Part shown: positions 1-6,455 of the stretch, in pieces
Position numbering within the stretch: the stretch's first letter is position 1
How the letters are laid out: each line of letters begins with the position of its first letter
DNA from: Candidatus Bathyarchaeota archaeon
GTDB taxonomy: Archaea > Thermoproteota > Bathyarchaeia > Bathyarchaeales > Bathycorpusculaceae
Assembly: GCA_030672945.1 (NCBI GenBank)
Contig: DAOVFL010000006.1
Location: 1-15,115 of the forward strand
Direction of reading: 5' to 3'
Length of the DNA stretch: 15,115 nucleotides
Position numbers and translations under genes: made by a program
The notes under the pieces: model-generated
Told to the model about the DNA's origin: nothing
Database searches by the model: none
Seen by the model: the letters and a program-made list of their open reading frames with translations, nothing else

Positions 1-134
1 GCAAGGGCGGAATAGGTAGCCCAGTCTCCTTTCTGAGGAAAACCAAAACTTGTTGGGCACAACAAAACTCCTGTAGATACTGTCAAGATTATAAAAAAAA
101 ATGCAGAATCATCCTCAGCTTTTGCTCCTCCCAA
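1..134 (-). CDS. N-terminus of a secreted or membrane protein, cut by the window edge
   Basis: The open frame runs off the left edge with 44 complete codons visible. It contains a hydrophobic signal-like stretch (FFFIILTVSTGVLLC) followed by FPQKGDWATYSAL; a GDW-x-x-Y motif just after the signal peptide is common in archaeal surface proteins. The start is unclear. In this frame the only candidate upstream of the hydrophobic stretch is a TTG at 134-132, directly after a stop codon, and it lies inside a GGGAGGAG ribosome-binding-like sequence at 132-125. A better-looking ATG at 112-110 is out of frame by one base, ahead of a run of nine T (minus strand, 101-93). One extra T would join that ATG to the signal peptide. 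It lies 6 bases after the stop of the next gene, so the two are probably co-transcribed. Function unknown. Confidence 0.5.
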   Translation of the reverse strand, partial: MGGAKAEDDSAFFFIILTVSTGVLLCPTSFGFPQKGDWATYSAL

Positions 135-140
135 CTAATC

Positions 141-530
141 TTAATCTCTCTGCTTTCCTTGTTTCTTCTTCAATAACTTTTCATATTCTTTTACAGATTC
201 CTCAACATTCCATTTGAATGAACATACCTCTGGACTTGAACCGAGTGGGTGTGAAGCACTCAAGTACTTCAATCCGTGAAGCTGACAAAAAATCTTTGCT
301 CTCCTTTCCTCTAATAGAATCAGATAAATTGAAAGAATTAAAGGCAAGATCAGAATTGTCAAGGGATGCACGCAAAATATTAGCCAGATCTGGAAGTAGA
401 AGTAAATACCGTATATCACTGGAAACCAAAACCAAAAGCTAGTTAAACAAGCCTTCATAATAACCAAAATTTCTGTGAAGGATTCTTTGAAACTCTCTGA
501 TCTCTTCAAAGCATCATCGAATACAACCAA
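141..530 (-). CDS. Small two-helix membrane protein, function unknown
   Basis: A 129-residue protein I do not recognise. An acidic and basic N-terminal stretch of about 25 residues precedes two nearly adjacent membrane segments, one rich in aromatics (about residues 28-52, with FWFWFPVIYGIYFYF) and one aliphatic (about 54-74). A cytoplasmic-looking basic tail follows, ending in a Lys/Glu-rich helix. No catalytic motif is visible. The first usable start is a TTG at 530, two sense codons from a frame-closing TAG reach upstream of it; alternatives are a TTG at residue 8 and an ATG at residue 25. The hydrophobic pattern and lack of a competing frame support a real gene. The downstream secreted-protein gene starts about 6 bases after its stop, so the two may form an operon. 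Confidence 0.6.
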   Translation of the reverse strand: MVVFDDALKRSESFKESFTEILVIMKACLTSFWFWFPVIYGIYFYFQIWLIFCVHPLTILILPLILSIYLILLEERRAKIFCQLHGLKYLSASHPLGSSPEVCSFKWNVEESVKEYEKLLKKKQGKQRD

Positions 531-542
531 ATTGATTCTTCC

Positions 543-550
543 ATATTTAA
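543..550 (-). promoter_or_regulatory. TATA-like box of the small membrane protein gene
   Basis: On the minus strand the sequence reads TTAAATAT, a good archaeal box A. It lies only about 16 bases before the TTG at 530, so transcription would begin near 520. This leaves the choice between the 530 start and internal starts open. The remaining sequence up to 731 has no convincing gene: an antisense frame overlaps both neighbours but has no family-like features. Confidence 0.3.
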
Positions 551-693
551 CCTTTGGCTACTTGAAAACGAAAACCAAACTATTATGGTTGTCTTCATAT
601 TCCTCGTACAACATTCTTCACCCTTCCATTCTTGGCAAGCATCAACAAGAGCAATTATGAAGAAGGGCGCAAGGGGTTTAAGAAAGTTCACAT

Positions 694-705
694 AAAAGAT
701 TATAT
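694..705 (+). promoter_or_regulatory. TATA-like box of the first NosD-like gene
   Basis: AAAAGATTATAT is centred about 30 bases before the ATG at 732, and no Shine-Dalgarno sequence precedes that ATG. The spacing fits a leaderless or very short-leader transcript, which is common in archaea. Confidence 0.4.
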
Positions 706-731
706 GCCAAGGATCATCGGTAATAACTGCA

Positions 732-2525
732 ATGATAATCAAGAAGATTCTATGCGTGTTTTTGTACGCTGTCTCGATTCTGTTCCTTGTAATCAACACG
801 TTACCTTTAGAAATATCTGCGCAACAATCCTCAAAAGTTCACAATTTGAATAAAGATGAAGACTACACAACAATACAACAAGCCATCAATGCAGCAGATT
901 TTGGGGATATCATTTACGCAAGAAATGGAATATACCCTGAAAATGTGGTTGTCAACAAGACTGTGTCACTCATAGGGGAAAATAAATTTAACACTATAAT
1001 TGATGGAGAAGGTAGTGGGAATGTAATTTTTGTATCTGCAGACAATGTTACCGTGGCAGGCTTTACTATACAAAACAGCGGGTCAATTCTTGCAGTAGGA
1101 GGTGTATACATGGATCATTCAGTAGGTAATAAAATAATTGGCAATATATTAAGGAATAATGAATACGGCGTGTACCTTTCTTATTCAAGTCAAAACCTCA
1201 TTGTGAATAACACTGTTTCTAACAATTTTTATGGAATAGGTTCAACTTCTTCTGAGAACAACACAATTTCCCAAAACGATTTCTTGCGCAACAATCATGG
1301 AATTTGGCTTTCCTATTCCGTGAGCAATACTATCTGTGGAAACAATGTTTCATCTAATCTCGTTGAGGGAGTATTGCTTTCTGCTTGCACTAATAATATT
1401 TTTTCAGAGAACAGAGTCATAAACAACATTAATGGTTTCCATATCATATCTTCCACCCATAACGATTTCTTTGGTAACAATGTTTCAATGAATCAACAAG
1501 CATTTTTCCTCAGCGCCTCCAGCTTCAACACTTTTTCAAGAAACAATGTTTCCTTAAATAACTATTGCGCTGTACTAGGCGCTTCCCGTAACAATCTATT
1601 TTCAAGTAATTACATTATGAACAACATAAACAGCTTCCGTATAGTGACTTCTCACAATAACACCATCTTCCATAACAATTTCATAAATACTCTGTCAAAC
1701 ACAACTCAACAACCATATATTACCGAGTCAGAAAATTTCTGGGACAATGAGATTGAAGGAAACTATTGGAGTGAGTTTAATGGATCTGATGAAAATGAAG
1801 ATGGAATTAGTGATACATCATACCTTATTAATGAAGGAAACGAAGACAACTATCCTCTGATGGGACCCTTAACTCGGTTCCGCATTGCAGTAGGCATCCA
1901 ATCTTATACCATCAATGTCCTTTGTAACTCCACAATTTCTGATTTCAAGCATCTACGTTATCCGGCTACCCGAACCAACTCGCTCAGTTTTCAAGTAAGT
2001 GGAAAAGCTAACAATATTTTCTGTCGTATTTGCATTTCCCACTCGTTAATTGAGCCTCCTTACAAAGTTACTGCAAATAATAATACGTCTTTACGTAGTC
2101 GAATTGTTCACAGTAACGGCACGAATTCTTGGTTGTATCTCACATGTTACTGTCCAGAATTCGAAACAACGATTATTAGTATATCCTCGTTGGAACAACC
2201 ACTGTGGTATCAATTATGGTTCTGGGCAGTGGTTGGACTAATATTAGTGGTAATATTTCTCTCTGTCATTGTCATCAAGTATCGTAGGACCCTTAGTAAA
2301 CAAAAGAAACTCATCGAGACTTATGAAGTCGAACTGCAAAAGAAATCTAAAAAACATCTAGAGACTGCACGAGCTTTGTTCAAAACCGACGTGAAGACAA
2401 GAAAATCAAAGATTAAGATATTCGAAAAGAAATACAATCTAAAAATACGGCCACGAGATAATTTCGAAAAAATAATTAGGGCTGTCAAGCTCAAAAGAGA
2501 TCGAAAAAAGGAAGACTTCGACTAA
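732..2525 (+). CDS. NosD-like parallel beta-helix surface protein with C-terminal membrane anchor
   Basis: This 597-residue protein starts with a signal peptide (about 1-30). The typical entry of archaeal NosD/beta-helix proteins follows (YTTIQQAINAADFGDIIYA, then GIYPENVVVNKTVSLIGE, about 45-83). Roughly eight degenerate rungs of 22-23 residues (about 133-320), rich in Asn, carry repeated NNVS and NNT motifs. The archaeal NosD signature WDNEIEGNYWSEFNG...DNYPLMGP spans about 337-379. A beta-rich region (about 383-485), one membrane helix (about 494-516) and a strongly basic cytoplasmic tail (about 517-597) with coiled-coil character complete it. The passenger should sit outside the cell. Beta-helix proteins of this type often bind or cut polysaccharides, but no catalytic residues can be assigned. 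The NosD name does not imply nitrous oxide reductase maturation here, since no nos genes are nearby. The cytoplasmic tail of about 80 residues is longer than the few residues usual for this architecture. Confidence 0.85.
   Translation: MIIKKILCVFLYAVSILFLVINTLPLEISAQQSSKVHNLNKDEDYTTIQQAINAADFGDIIYARNGIYPENVVVNKTVSLIGENKFNTIIDGEGSGNVIFVSADNVTVAGFTIQNSGSILAVGGVYMDHSVGNKIIGNILRNNEYGVYLSYSSQNLIVNNTVSNNFYGIGSTSSENNTISQNDFLRNNHGIWLSYSVSNTICGNNVSSNLVEGVLLSACTNNIFSENRVINNINGFHIISSTHNDFFGNNVSMNQQAFFLSASSFNTFSRNNVSLNNYCAVLGASRNNLFSSNYIMNNINSFRIVTSHNNTIFHNNFINTLSNTTQQPYITESENFWDNEIEGNYWSEFNGSDENEDGISDTSYLINEGNEDNYPLMGPLTRFRIAVGIQSYTINVLCNSTISDFKHLRYPATRTNSLSFQVSGKANNIFCRICISHSLIEPPYKVTANNNTSLRSRIVHSNGTNSWLYLTCYCPEFETTIISISSLEQPLWYQLWFWAVVGLILVVIFLSVIVIKYRRTLSKQKKLIETYEVELQKKSKKHLETARALFKTDVKTRKSKIKIFEKKYNLKIRPRDNFEKIIRAVKLKRDRKKEDFD
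1128..1691 (+). repeat. Degenerate beta-helix rung repeats inside the NosD-like gene
   Basis: About eight imperfect coding repeats of 66-69 bases. The most conserved core is AACAATGTTT, seen at 1341, 1476 and 1542, which encodes Asn-Asn-Val. The spacings of 135 and 66 bases are two rungs and one rung. These are protein-level structural repeats, not a mobile or regulatory repeat. Confidence 0.7.
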
Positions 2526-2538
2526 GTTTTTCTTTAAC

Positions 2539-2555
2539 CTTTATGTTAAGTATAG
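2539..2555 (+). promoter_or_regulatory. Possible TATA-like region before the MinD-like gene
   Basis: The sequence CTTTATGTTAAGTATAG lies 43-59 bases before the ATG at 2598, which would give a leader of about 20-27 bases. A T-run of five at 2527-2531 just after the NosD-like stop could end the upstream transcript. Both signals are weak. Confidence 0.25.
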
Positions 2556-2597
2556 CTAACGTTTTTAGTCTTGAATGTAAAGATTTTTCGAGCTTAC

Positions 2598-3389
2598 ATG
2601 AAGTCTATAACTTTCGCCGTTTCGAAAGGGGGCGTAGGCAAATCACTTATGACAGCAAACGTTGGTGCTGCCTTGGCTGAGGAAGGGAAAAGAGTGATTT
2701 TATTGGAGGGAGATCCGAACCACCCTCTGCAAAAAATTTTGGATGTCAGTTTGACACCTAGGGATTTGAAGCTCGATGACGTTGTAAAAGGCGACCTTGA
2801 AATAGACAAGGCAATCTACTCTACAAAACTTGGCAATTTATCTTTGATTCCTTCAGGAATTTCCCTTCAAGGCTACATTGAAATAGATCCGGTTGGCTTT
2901 GCAAAAAAACTTTCTAACCTAACAGCTGATTTTCTGTTCATAGATGTTCCATTTCCCTTAGGAACAGCGGCGTTCTTATCCTTAGGAATATGTGAATATT
3001 TCATCATTCTTCTGACAGAAGATGAGTTTGTTCTATGTGTAGAATCTGCCATAGATACTATTCGTGTAGGCAAATATCTCCTTCAGTGTATACCGATTGG
3101 TTTCGTACTGAACAGAATTAAAGCGCCCGAGAGATTCAATACGGAATTTATTAAAGATCTTGAAAATCTTCTCGAAATCCCTTGTATAGCACAAATAAGA
3201 GATGATCCTAAAGTGTCAAAATCTTATGGGGCAATAAAATCTCATGGTGCCTTTTTAGCGTATAAGGAGTTTCAAGGAAGTGAATTTTCAAAGGGTGTTT
3301 TTACAGTAGCATCACACATTTTAGGCAAACTTCCACCTTCTGAAAAAAAAGATGCAATAGGCTTGATTCGAAAAGTAGTTAGAGCGTAA
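2598..3389 (+). CDS. Orphan MinD/ParA-type P-loop ATPase
   Basis: A 263-residue protein of the deviant Walker A (SIMIBI) ATPase class. The motif KGGVGKS is at residues 10-16, with the signature lysine K10. The A-prime strand VILLEGDPNHP (33-43) has Glu where the family usually has Asp. The Walker B-like FLFIDVPFP (112-120) keeps D116 and P118, and VLNRIKAP (170-177) is the late nucleotide-contacting segment. Such ATPases dimerise with ATP and position partners on membranes or DNA. No ParB, MinC or FtsZ is nearby, so the partner is unknown. I chose the ATG at 2598 because it gives the normal family start just before the first beta strand; a TTG at 2571 in the same frame would add nine residues. 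The gene lies 72 bases after the NosD-like gene on the same strand. It may be co-transcribed or use the AT-rich sequence at about 2539-2555. Confidence 0.85.
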   Translation: MKSITFAVSKGGVGKSLMTANVGAALAEEGKRVILLEGDPNHPLQKILDVSLTPRDLKLDDVVKGDLEIDKAIYSTKLGNLSLIPSGISLQGYIEIDPVGFAKKLSNLTADFLFIDVPFPLGTAAFLSLGICEYFIILLTEDEFVLCVESAIDTIRVGKYLLQCIPIGFVLNRIKAPERFNTEFIKDLENLLEIPCIAQIRDDPKVSKSYGAIKSHGAFLAYKEFQGSEFSKGVFTVASHILGKLPPSEKKDAIGLIRKVVRA

Positions 3390-3406
3390 AAACACGTAGT
3401 AACAGA

Positions 3407-3931
3407 CTATTTCTCTTTTAAGAGTTTTATCATCATTCTCCAAAGCTTTATTTTTTTCTTCTCATCTTCCGTCAGACAACTGTTCACTCTTTCTGATTCA
3501 CATAGGCTGAGTAAGGATTCAAAGTGTTTCATTTCCTTATTCACAATGTGGCTTTCCGTTCGTTGAATCCGTCGTGCTGCTTTTGCGGTTTCGTTGAATA
3601 TAACTCCTGCATTGAGTAGACTCCGTATGTTTCCTTCAAGTTCTTGTAGAAGCTTCTCAACTCTCTCCTTTCCTTGTAACATATAGACGGTTTTTCTGGC
3701 GTCAGGTTTCTTTGCGAAAATGCCTGATTCATGCCGTATCATTCCAGCTTCTTCTAATTGCCTCATGTGTTTGAGTAATCCGGGCAGCGTCATTTTCAAA
3801 TCATAGTCATTTTCCAAACGTTCAGCAATGTCTGACAAAGATCTCCATTCGCGTTGTAACAGTATTCTCATTATGCATCTTCTGACTTTACTCTTGAAAA
3901 TATTCAGATGCTTCCAGAATTCAACTTCCAA
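3407..3931 (-). CDS. Winged-helix (ArsR-like) transcriptional regulator
   Basis: A 174-residue protein with an N-terminal winged helix. Residues 12-28 form the first helix (KSKVRRCIMRILLQ). SLSDIAERLE (31-40) through GLLKHMRQLEEAGMI (51-65) is the helix-turn-helix, and residues 66-86 form the wing (FAKKPDARKTVYML). The remaining half is helical and charged and may serve dimerisation. No metal-binding Cys cluster like that of classical ArsR is present. The start is a TTG at 3931, the first possible one after an in-frame stop two codons upstream. The next Met (residue 21) would cut off the first helix. It is divergent from the binding-protein gene with a 170-base intergenic region and convergent with the MinD-like gene (17 bases apart). 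Control of the transporter is likely from position but unproven. Confidence 0.8.
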   Translation of the reverse strand: MEVEFWKHLNIFKSKVRRCIMRILLQREWRSLSDIAERLENDYDLKMTLPGLLKHMRQLEEAGMIRHESGIFAKKPDARKTVYMLQGKERVEKLLQELEGNIRSLLNAGVIFNETAKAARRIQRTESHIVNKEMKHFESLLSLCESERVNSCLTEDEKKKIKLWRMMIKLLKEK

Positions 3932-3980
3932 GTCTCAAACGCTCAAATTTTCGATAGCACTGAGTTGATAGTTTAGCGAT

Positions 3981-3992
3981 TTATATTAATTT
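3981..3992 (-). promoter_or_regulatory. TATA-like box of the winged-helix regulator gene
   Basis: Minus strand AAATTAATATAA lies about 55 bases upstream of the TTG at 3931, implying a leader of about 28 bases. The sequence is fairly symmetrical, so it could be read in either direction. Confidence 0.35.
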
Positions 3993-4036
3993 TTACTTTT
4001 TGGTTAATTCTTAGTCATAGAACATTTCTCCGTAAG

Positions 4037-4046
4037 CTTTAATTAT
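4037..4046 (+). promoter_or_regulatory. TATA-like box of the transporter operon
   Basis: CTTTAATTAT lies about 60 bases before the ATG of the binding protein and predicts transcription from about 4068. Unlike several other genes here, this one has a leader long enough for ribosome binding. The 170-base region between the divergent genes shows no clear inverted-repeat operator. Confidence 0.35.
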
Positions 4047-4083
4047 TCGTTGAGACATCACAAATACTGTTGAAATAAGAGAG

Positions 4084-4091
4084 AGAAGGAG
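4084..4091 (+). promoter_or_regulatory. Shine-Dalgarno site of the binding-protein gene
   Basis: AGAAGGAG ends 10 bases before the ATG at 4102. It is purine-rich and one of the clearer ribosome-binding sites in the window, consistent with strong expression of a binding protein. Confidence 0.5.
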
Positions 4092-4101
4092 AAAAACTAC
4101 A

Positions 4102-6354
4102 ATGAAAAAAACGAATGTTTTATCAATTGCGTTGTTAGCAGCGTTACTTATGGTATCCCTTTACACTATAGTTCCCGTCAAGTCAGAAGTCCGCGCAGAT
4201 GTTGACATTCTATTCTATGGTGGTCATGAGGCGGCTTATGCAGCTCTGATTGCAGGAGAGGTTGATTTCATCCAATGGTCATTGACTTATGAACAGAAAC
4301 AGGCTGTTGAGGCTAACCCTGACCTTTGTGTTGCAAAATACAGCGAAAACGGAATGATGGAGTTCGACATAAACAACAACTACACTATGCCAACATATCC
4401 TGGTGTTAAGAGCCCCACAACCGACAAACATTTCAGGCGTGCAATTTCCTGCATGACTGAAAAACAATACATCATAGATGAGATCTTAATGGGTGCTGCA
4501 GGACTGTTGAACGTGCCAATACCACTAAACTCTTTGAGTTGGTGGCCCACTTGTGCACTCCCAGGGAGTTATGAATGGGTTTTTAACCTGACTAAAGCTG
4601 AAGAACAACTACAAGCCGCTGGTTTCGTCGACACAGACAGTGATAACATCAGAAACTATCCAACAGGATGGCCAGGCGTAATACCAGATGGAAAAAACAT
4701 GGACCCACTCGTGATGTACGTGAGGACGGAGGACAAAAGACTGGATGCTGGCAGATACCTTGCTGGTCAATTCGACGTTTTTGGCATTCCATACACTAAG
4801 ATTGAAGCCAGTTCAGACGTTTGCTTCCCAGCTGTAATGCACGCTCGAGACTACCACATATACACAGGCGGATGGAGCCTTGGAAGGTATCCACTGTTCC
4901 TGTTCAATGGCTTCAACAGTATCTACTACTATCCTGGCGGATCAAACTACGTGACAGGCAATAACGCGAGCAACCTGCCAAACTATCCTGACTACGACGA
5001 ATTGAGTCGTTTAGTCTACTACACAGACAGTATAGGCTCGTCTCAAACAGCCGCAAAGGCAGCAGCTGAGCTAGGTTGGTGCGACTACGTCTTCAACGTT
5101 CCACTATGGAGCTACAGCAGCTACGTAGGTTGGCGCAAGGCAATGCCCGGCGTCATCAACGAGTTCGGTTACGGCTACGACAATGCGTACCAGTTCTGGA
5201 ACGCCTACAATACAGCTGGCAGTACAATTAAAATGGGTACAATCGCCGCGCCTAAAGCGCTAAACCCATTATACGCCACATGGTATTATGACTATGCAGT
5301 ACTGGACAGAGTGTTTCAAGGTCTACTAATGGTGAACCCCTACGATCTTGGAACCGATCAGCCAGGTGCAGCTCAAGACTGGGAAGTTAGCACGTGGGTT
5401 GACCCGAACCCAGGTCCGGATGAGCCTTCAGAGAAAACTATGGTAAGGTACTACATTAGAAAGGACTGCGGAATTGTAGCACCAGACGGCACCTACATAC
5501 GCAATCTTAATGCACATGACCTTGCCTTTTCATGCTGGTACACATATTCGTTTGGCGATGGCTGGAACTGGGCTGACTATCAGGATGTTCACCACAGCGT
5601 AGTAGTTGACGACTACACAGTCGAATACTACTTCGACGATGCAAGCTACTGGTTCTACACAGCGCCGCAGTATCCAGTACTAATGAAACCCGAATTGATT
5701 GATACACTCTGTAAAGACAGCTGCTGTACTATAGATGGACCATTGCCTGCAGGAACATTTGTGAAATTAGATAATGCTAACGAGCAGATAGTACAAGTGA
5801 TTAATGACACCTTGGGCATCAACTACCACATCTGCGCTGGCTACGAGGATTACGAGCACAACTGGATATGGCTCTTGGAAGACTTACCCGCAGGAACATA
5901 CACAATCTGCTATTACACGCCAGACTTGGATCCGCATGGCTACTACTTGGCAGGACTAGACTGGACGGTAACATGGTACGGCTACGGCCCATTCTACCCA
6001 ATCGGTATAACACCAGGCGTTGGTGGATCAGCAAGCTTCAACAAGAACCCATACTACTGGATGGGTGAATCACCTCCACCTTTAGGTGAAACTGATTGGC
6101 GATGGGTGTGGGACACTCCAGGAGGCATCCCAGGCTGGGAGAATCCTGGACGTGACAGCGGCCACTATGAAATCAGCATTTACGACGTGGTTAAAGCCAC
6201 AGCGTGCTACGGACACATTGGCTACGCTACATACGATGATGCGTACTTCCCAGGCGCTGACCTAGACGCAAACGATTTGGGTACAATAGGCATCTACGAC
6301 ATAGTAAGCATTACAGGCAAATACGGGTTGCACTGGTGTGTACCGCCGCCATAG
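4102..6354 (+). CDS. ABC importer solute-binding protein (family 5), apparently circularly permuted, with dockerin-like tail
   Basis: This 750-residue extracellular binding protein belongs to the Dpp/Opp transporter family. A hydrophobic signal segment (about 5-25) has no lipobox Cys. Residues 33-372 match what is normally the second half of the fold: ALIAGEVDF at 48-56, the DKHFRRAI stretch at 108-115, IIDEILMGAAG at 124-134, the KAEEQLQAAGF stretch at 165-175 and the FNVPLW strand at 331-336. Residues 377-654 then match what is normally the first half: MGTIAAPKALNPL at 378-390, VFQGLL at 404-409, AQDWEVS at 424-430, GYGPFYPI at 627-634 and NKNPYYW at 647-653. So the halves are in reversed order. 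A dockerin-like pair of motifs closes the protein (687-742). No C-terminal membrane helix exists, so anchoring may rest on an uncleaved N-terminal helix. Substrate could be peptide or oligosaccharide. It begins the permease/ATPase cluster. Confidence 0.9.
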   Translation: MKKTNVLSIALLAALLMVSLYTIVPVKSEVRADVDILFYGGHEAAYAALIAGEVDFIQWSLTYEQKQAVEANPDLCVAKYSENGMMEFDINNNYTMPTYPGVKSPTTDKHFRRAISCMTEKQYIIDEILMGAAGLLNVPIPLNSLSWWPTCALPGSYEWVFNLTKAEEQLQAAGFVDTDSDNIRNYPTGWPGVIPDGKNMDPLVMYVRTEDKRLDAGRYLAGQFDVFGIPYTKIEASSDVCFPAVMHARDYHIYTGGWSLGRYPLFLFNGFNSIYYYPGGSNYVTGNNASNLPNYPDYDELSRLVYYTDSIGSSQTAAKAAAELGWCDYVFNVPLWSYSSYVGWRKAMPGVINEFGYGYDNAYQFWNAYNTAGSTIKMGTIAAPKALNPLYATWYYDYAVLDRVFQGLLMVNPYDLGTDQPGAAQDWEVSTWVDPNPGPDEPSEKTMVRYYIRKDCGIVAPDGTYIRNLNAHDLAFSCWYTYSFGDGWNWADYQDVHHSVVVDDYTVEYYFDDASYWFYTAPQYPVLMKPELIDTLCKDSCCTIDGPLPAGTFVKLDNANEQIVQVINDTLGINYHICAGYEDYEHNWIWLLEDLPAGTYTICYYTPDLDPHGYYLAGLDWTVTWYGYGPFYPIGITPGVGGSASFNKNPYYWMGESPPPLGETDWRWVWDTPGGIPGWENPGRDSGHYEISIYDVVKATACYGHIGYATYDDAYFPGADLDANDLGTIGIYDIVSITGKYGLHWCVPPP
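6160..6327 (+). other. Dockerin-like double motif at the C-terminus of the binding protein
   Basis: Residues 687-704 (HYEISIYDVVKATACYG core) and 718-742 (DANDLGTIGIYDIVSITGKY core) are two copies of the pattern loop-I-x-I-x-D-hydrophobic-x-x-x-x-x-x-YG typical of type I dockerins and their archaeal relatives. In the second copy a calcium loop can be aligned as D722, N724, G727, I729 and D733. Position 5 is Leu instead of Asp, and the first copy lacks most loop ligands. It is therefore dockerin-like in helix pattern, with doubtful calcium binding. Confidence 0.6.
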
Positions 6355-6391
6355 GTAAAACCAAAAAAATTTCCAAGCCCAGAATTTCCCC

Positions 6392-6398
6392 TTTTTTT
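6392..6398 (+). terminator. T-run after the binding-protein gene
   Basis: CCCC followed by seven T lies 38 bases after the stop codon at 6354. Archaeal RNA polymerase stops at such T-runs without a hairpin. Partial termination here would give the binding protein more transcript than the permeases, as is usual for binding-protein genes. Confidence 0.45.
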
Positions 6399-6409
6399 AT
6401 TGCAGCCAA

Positions 6410-6420
6410 AACTTAAATAC
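6410..6420 (+). promoter_or_regulatory. TATA-like box before the permease B gene
   Basis: AACTTAAATAC is centred about 40 bases upstream of the TTG at 6456 and lies just after the T-run. It would allow the permease genes to be transcribed independently of the binding protein. Confidence 0.4.
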
Positions 6421-6455
6421 TTCGTGAGTCGAAAAGCTTATTCGAGAGATGGAAA

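Noticed and set aside
218..442. Plus-strand open frame antisense to the 129-residue membrane protein
   Set aside because: Its sequence is basic and featureless, while the minus strand frame shows a clear two-helix membrane protein.
506..799. 97-codon open frame on the minus strand between the small membrane protein and the NosD-like gene
   Set aside because: It overlaps the start and promoter of the NosD-like gene and the start of the 129-residue gene. Its low-complexity hydrophobic sequence has no family-like features.
732..2525. Reading the NosD-like proteins as copper-loading factors for nitrous oxide reductase
   Set aside because: No nosZ, nosF or nosY genes are present. The name only reflects the beta-helix family, which is widespread in archaeal surface proteins.
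2571..2597. TTG start nine codons upstream for the MinD-like ATPase
   Set aside because: The ATG at 2598 matches the family N-terminus, with the first strand directly before the P-loop. No ribosome-binding site supports the TTG, although leaderless use cannot be excluded.
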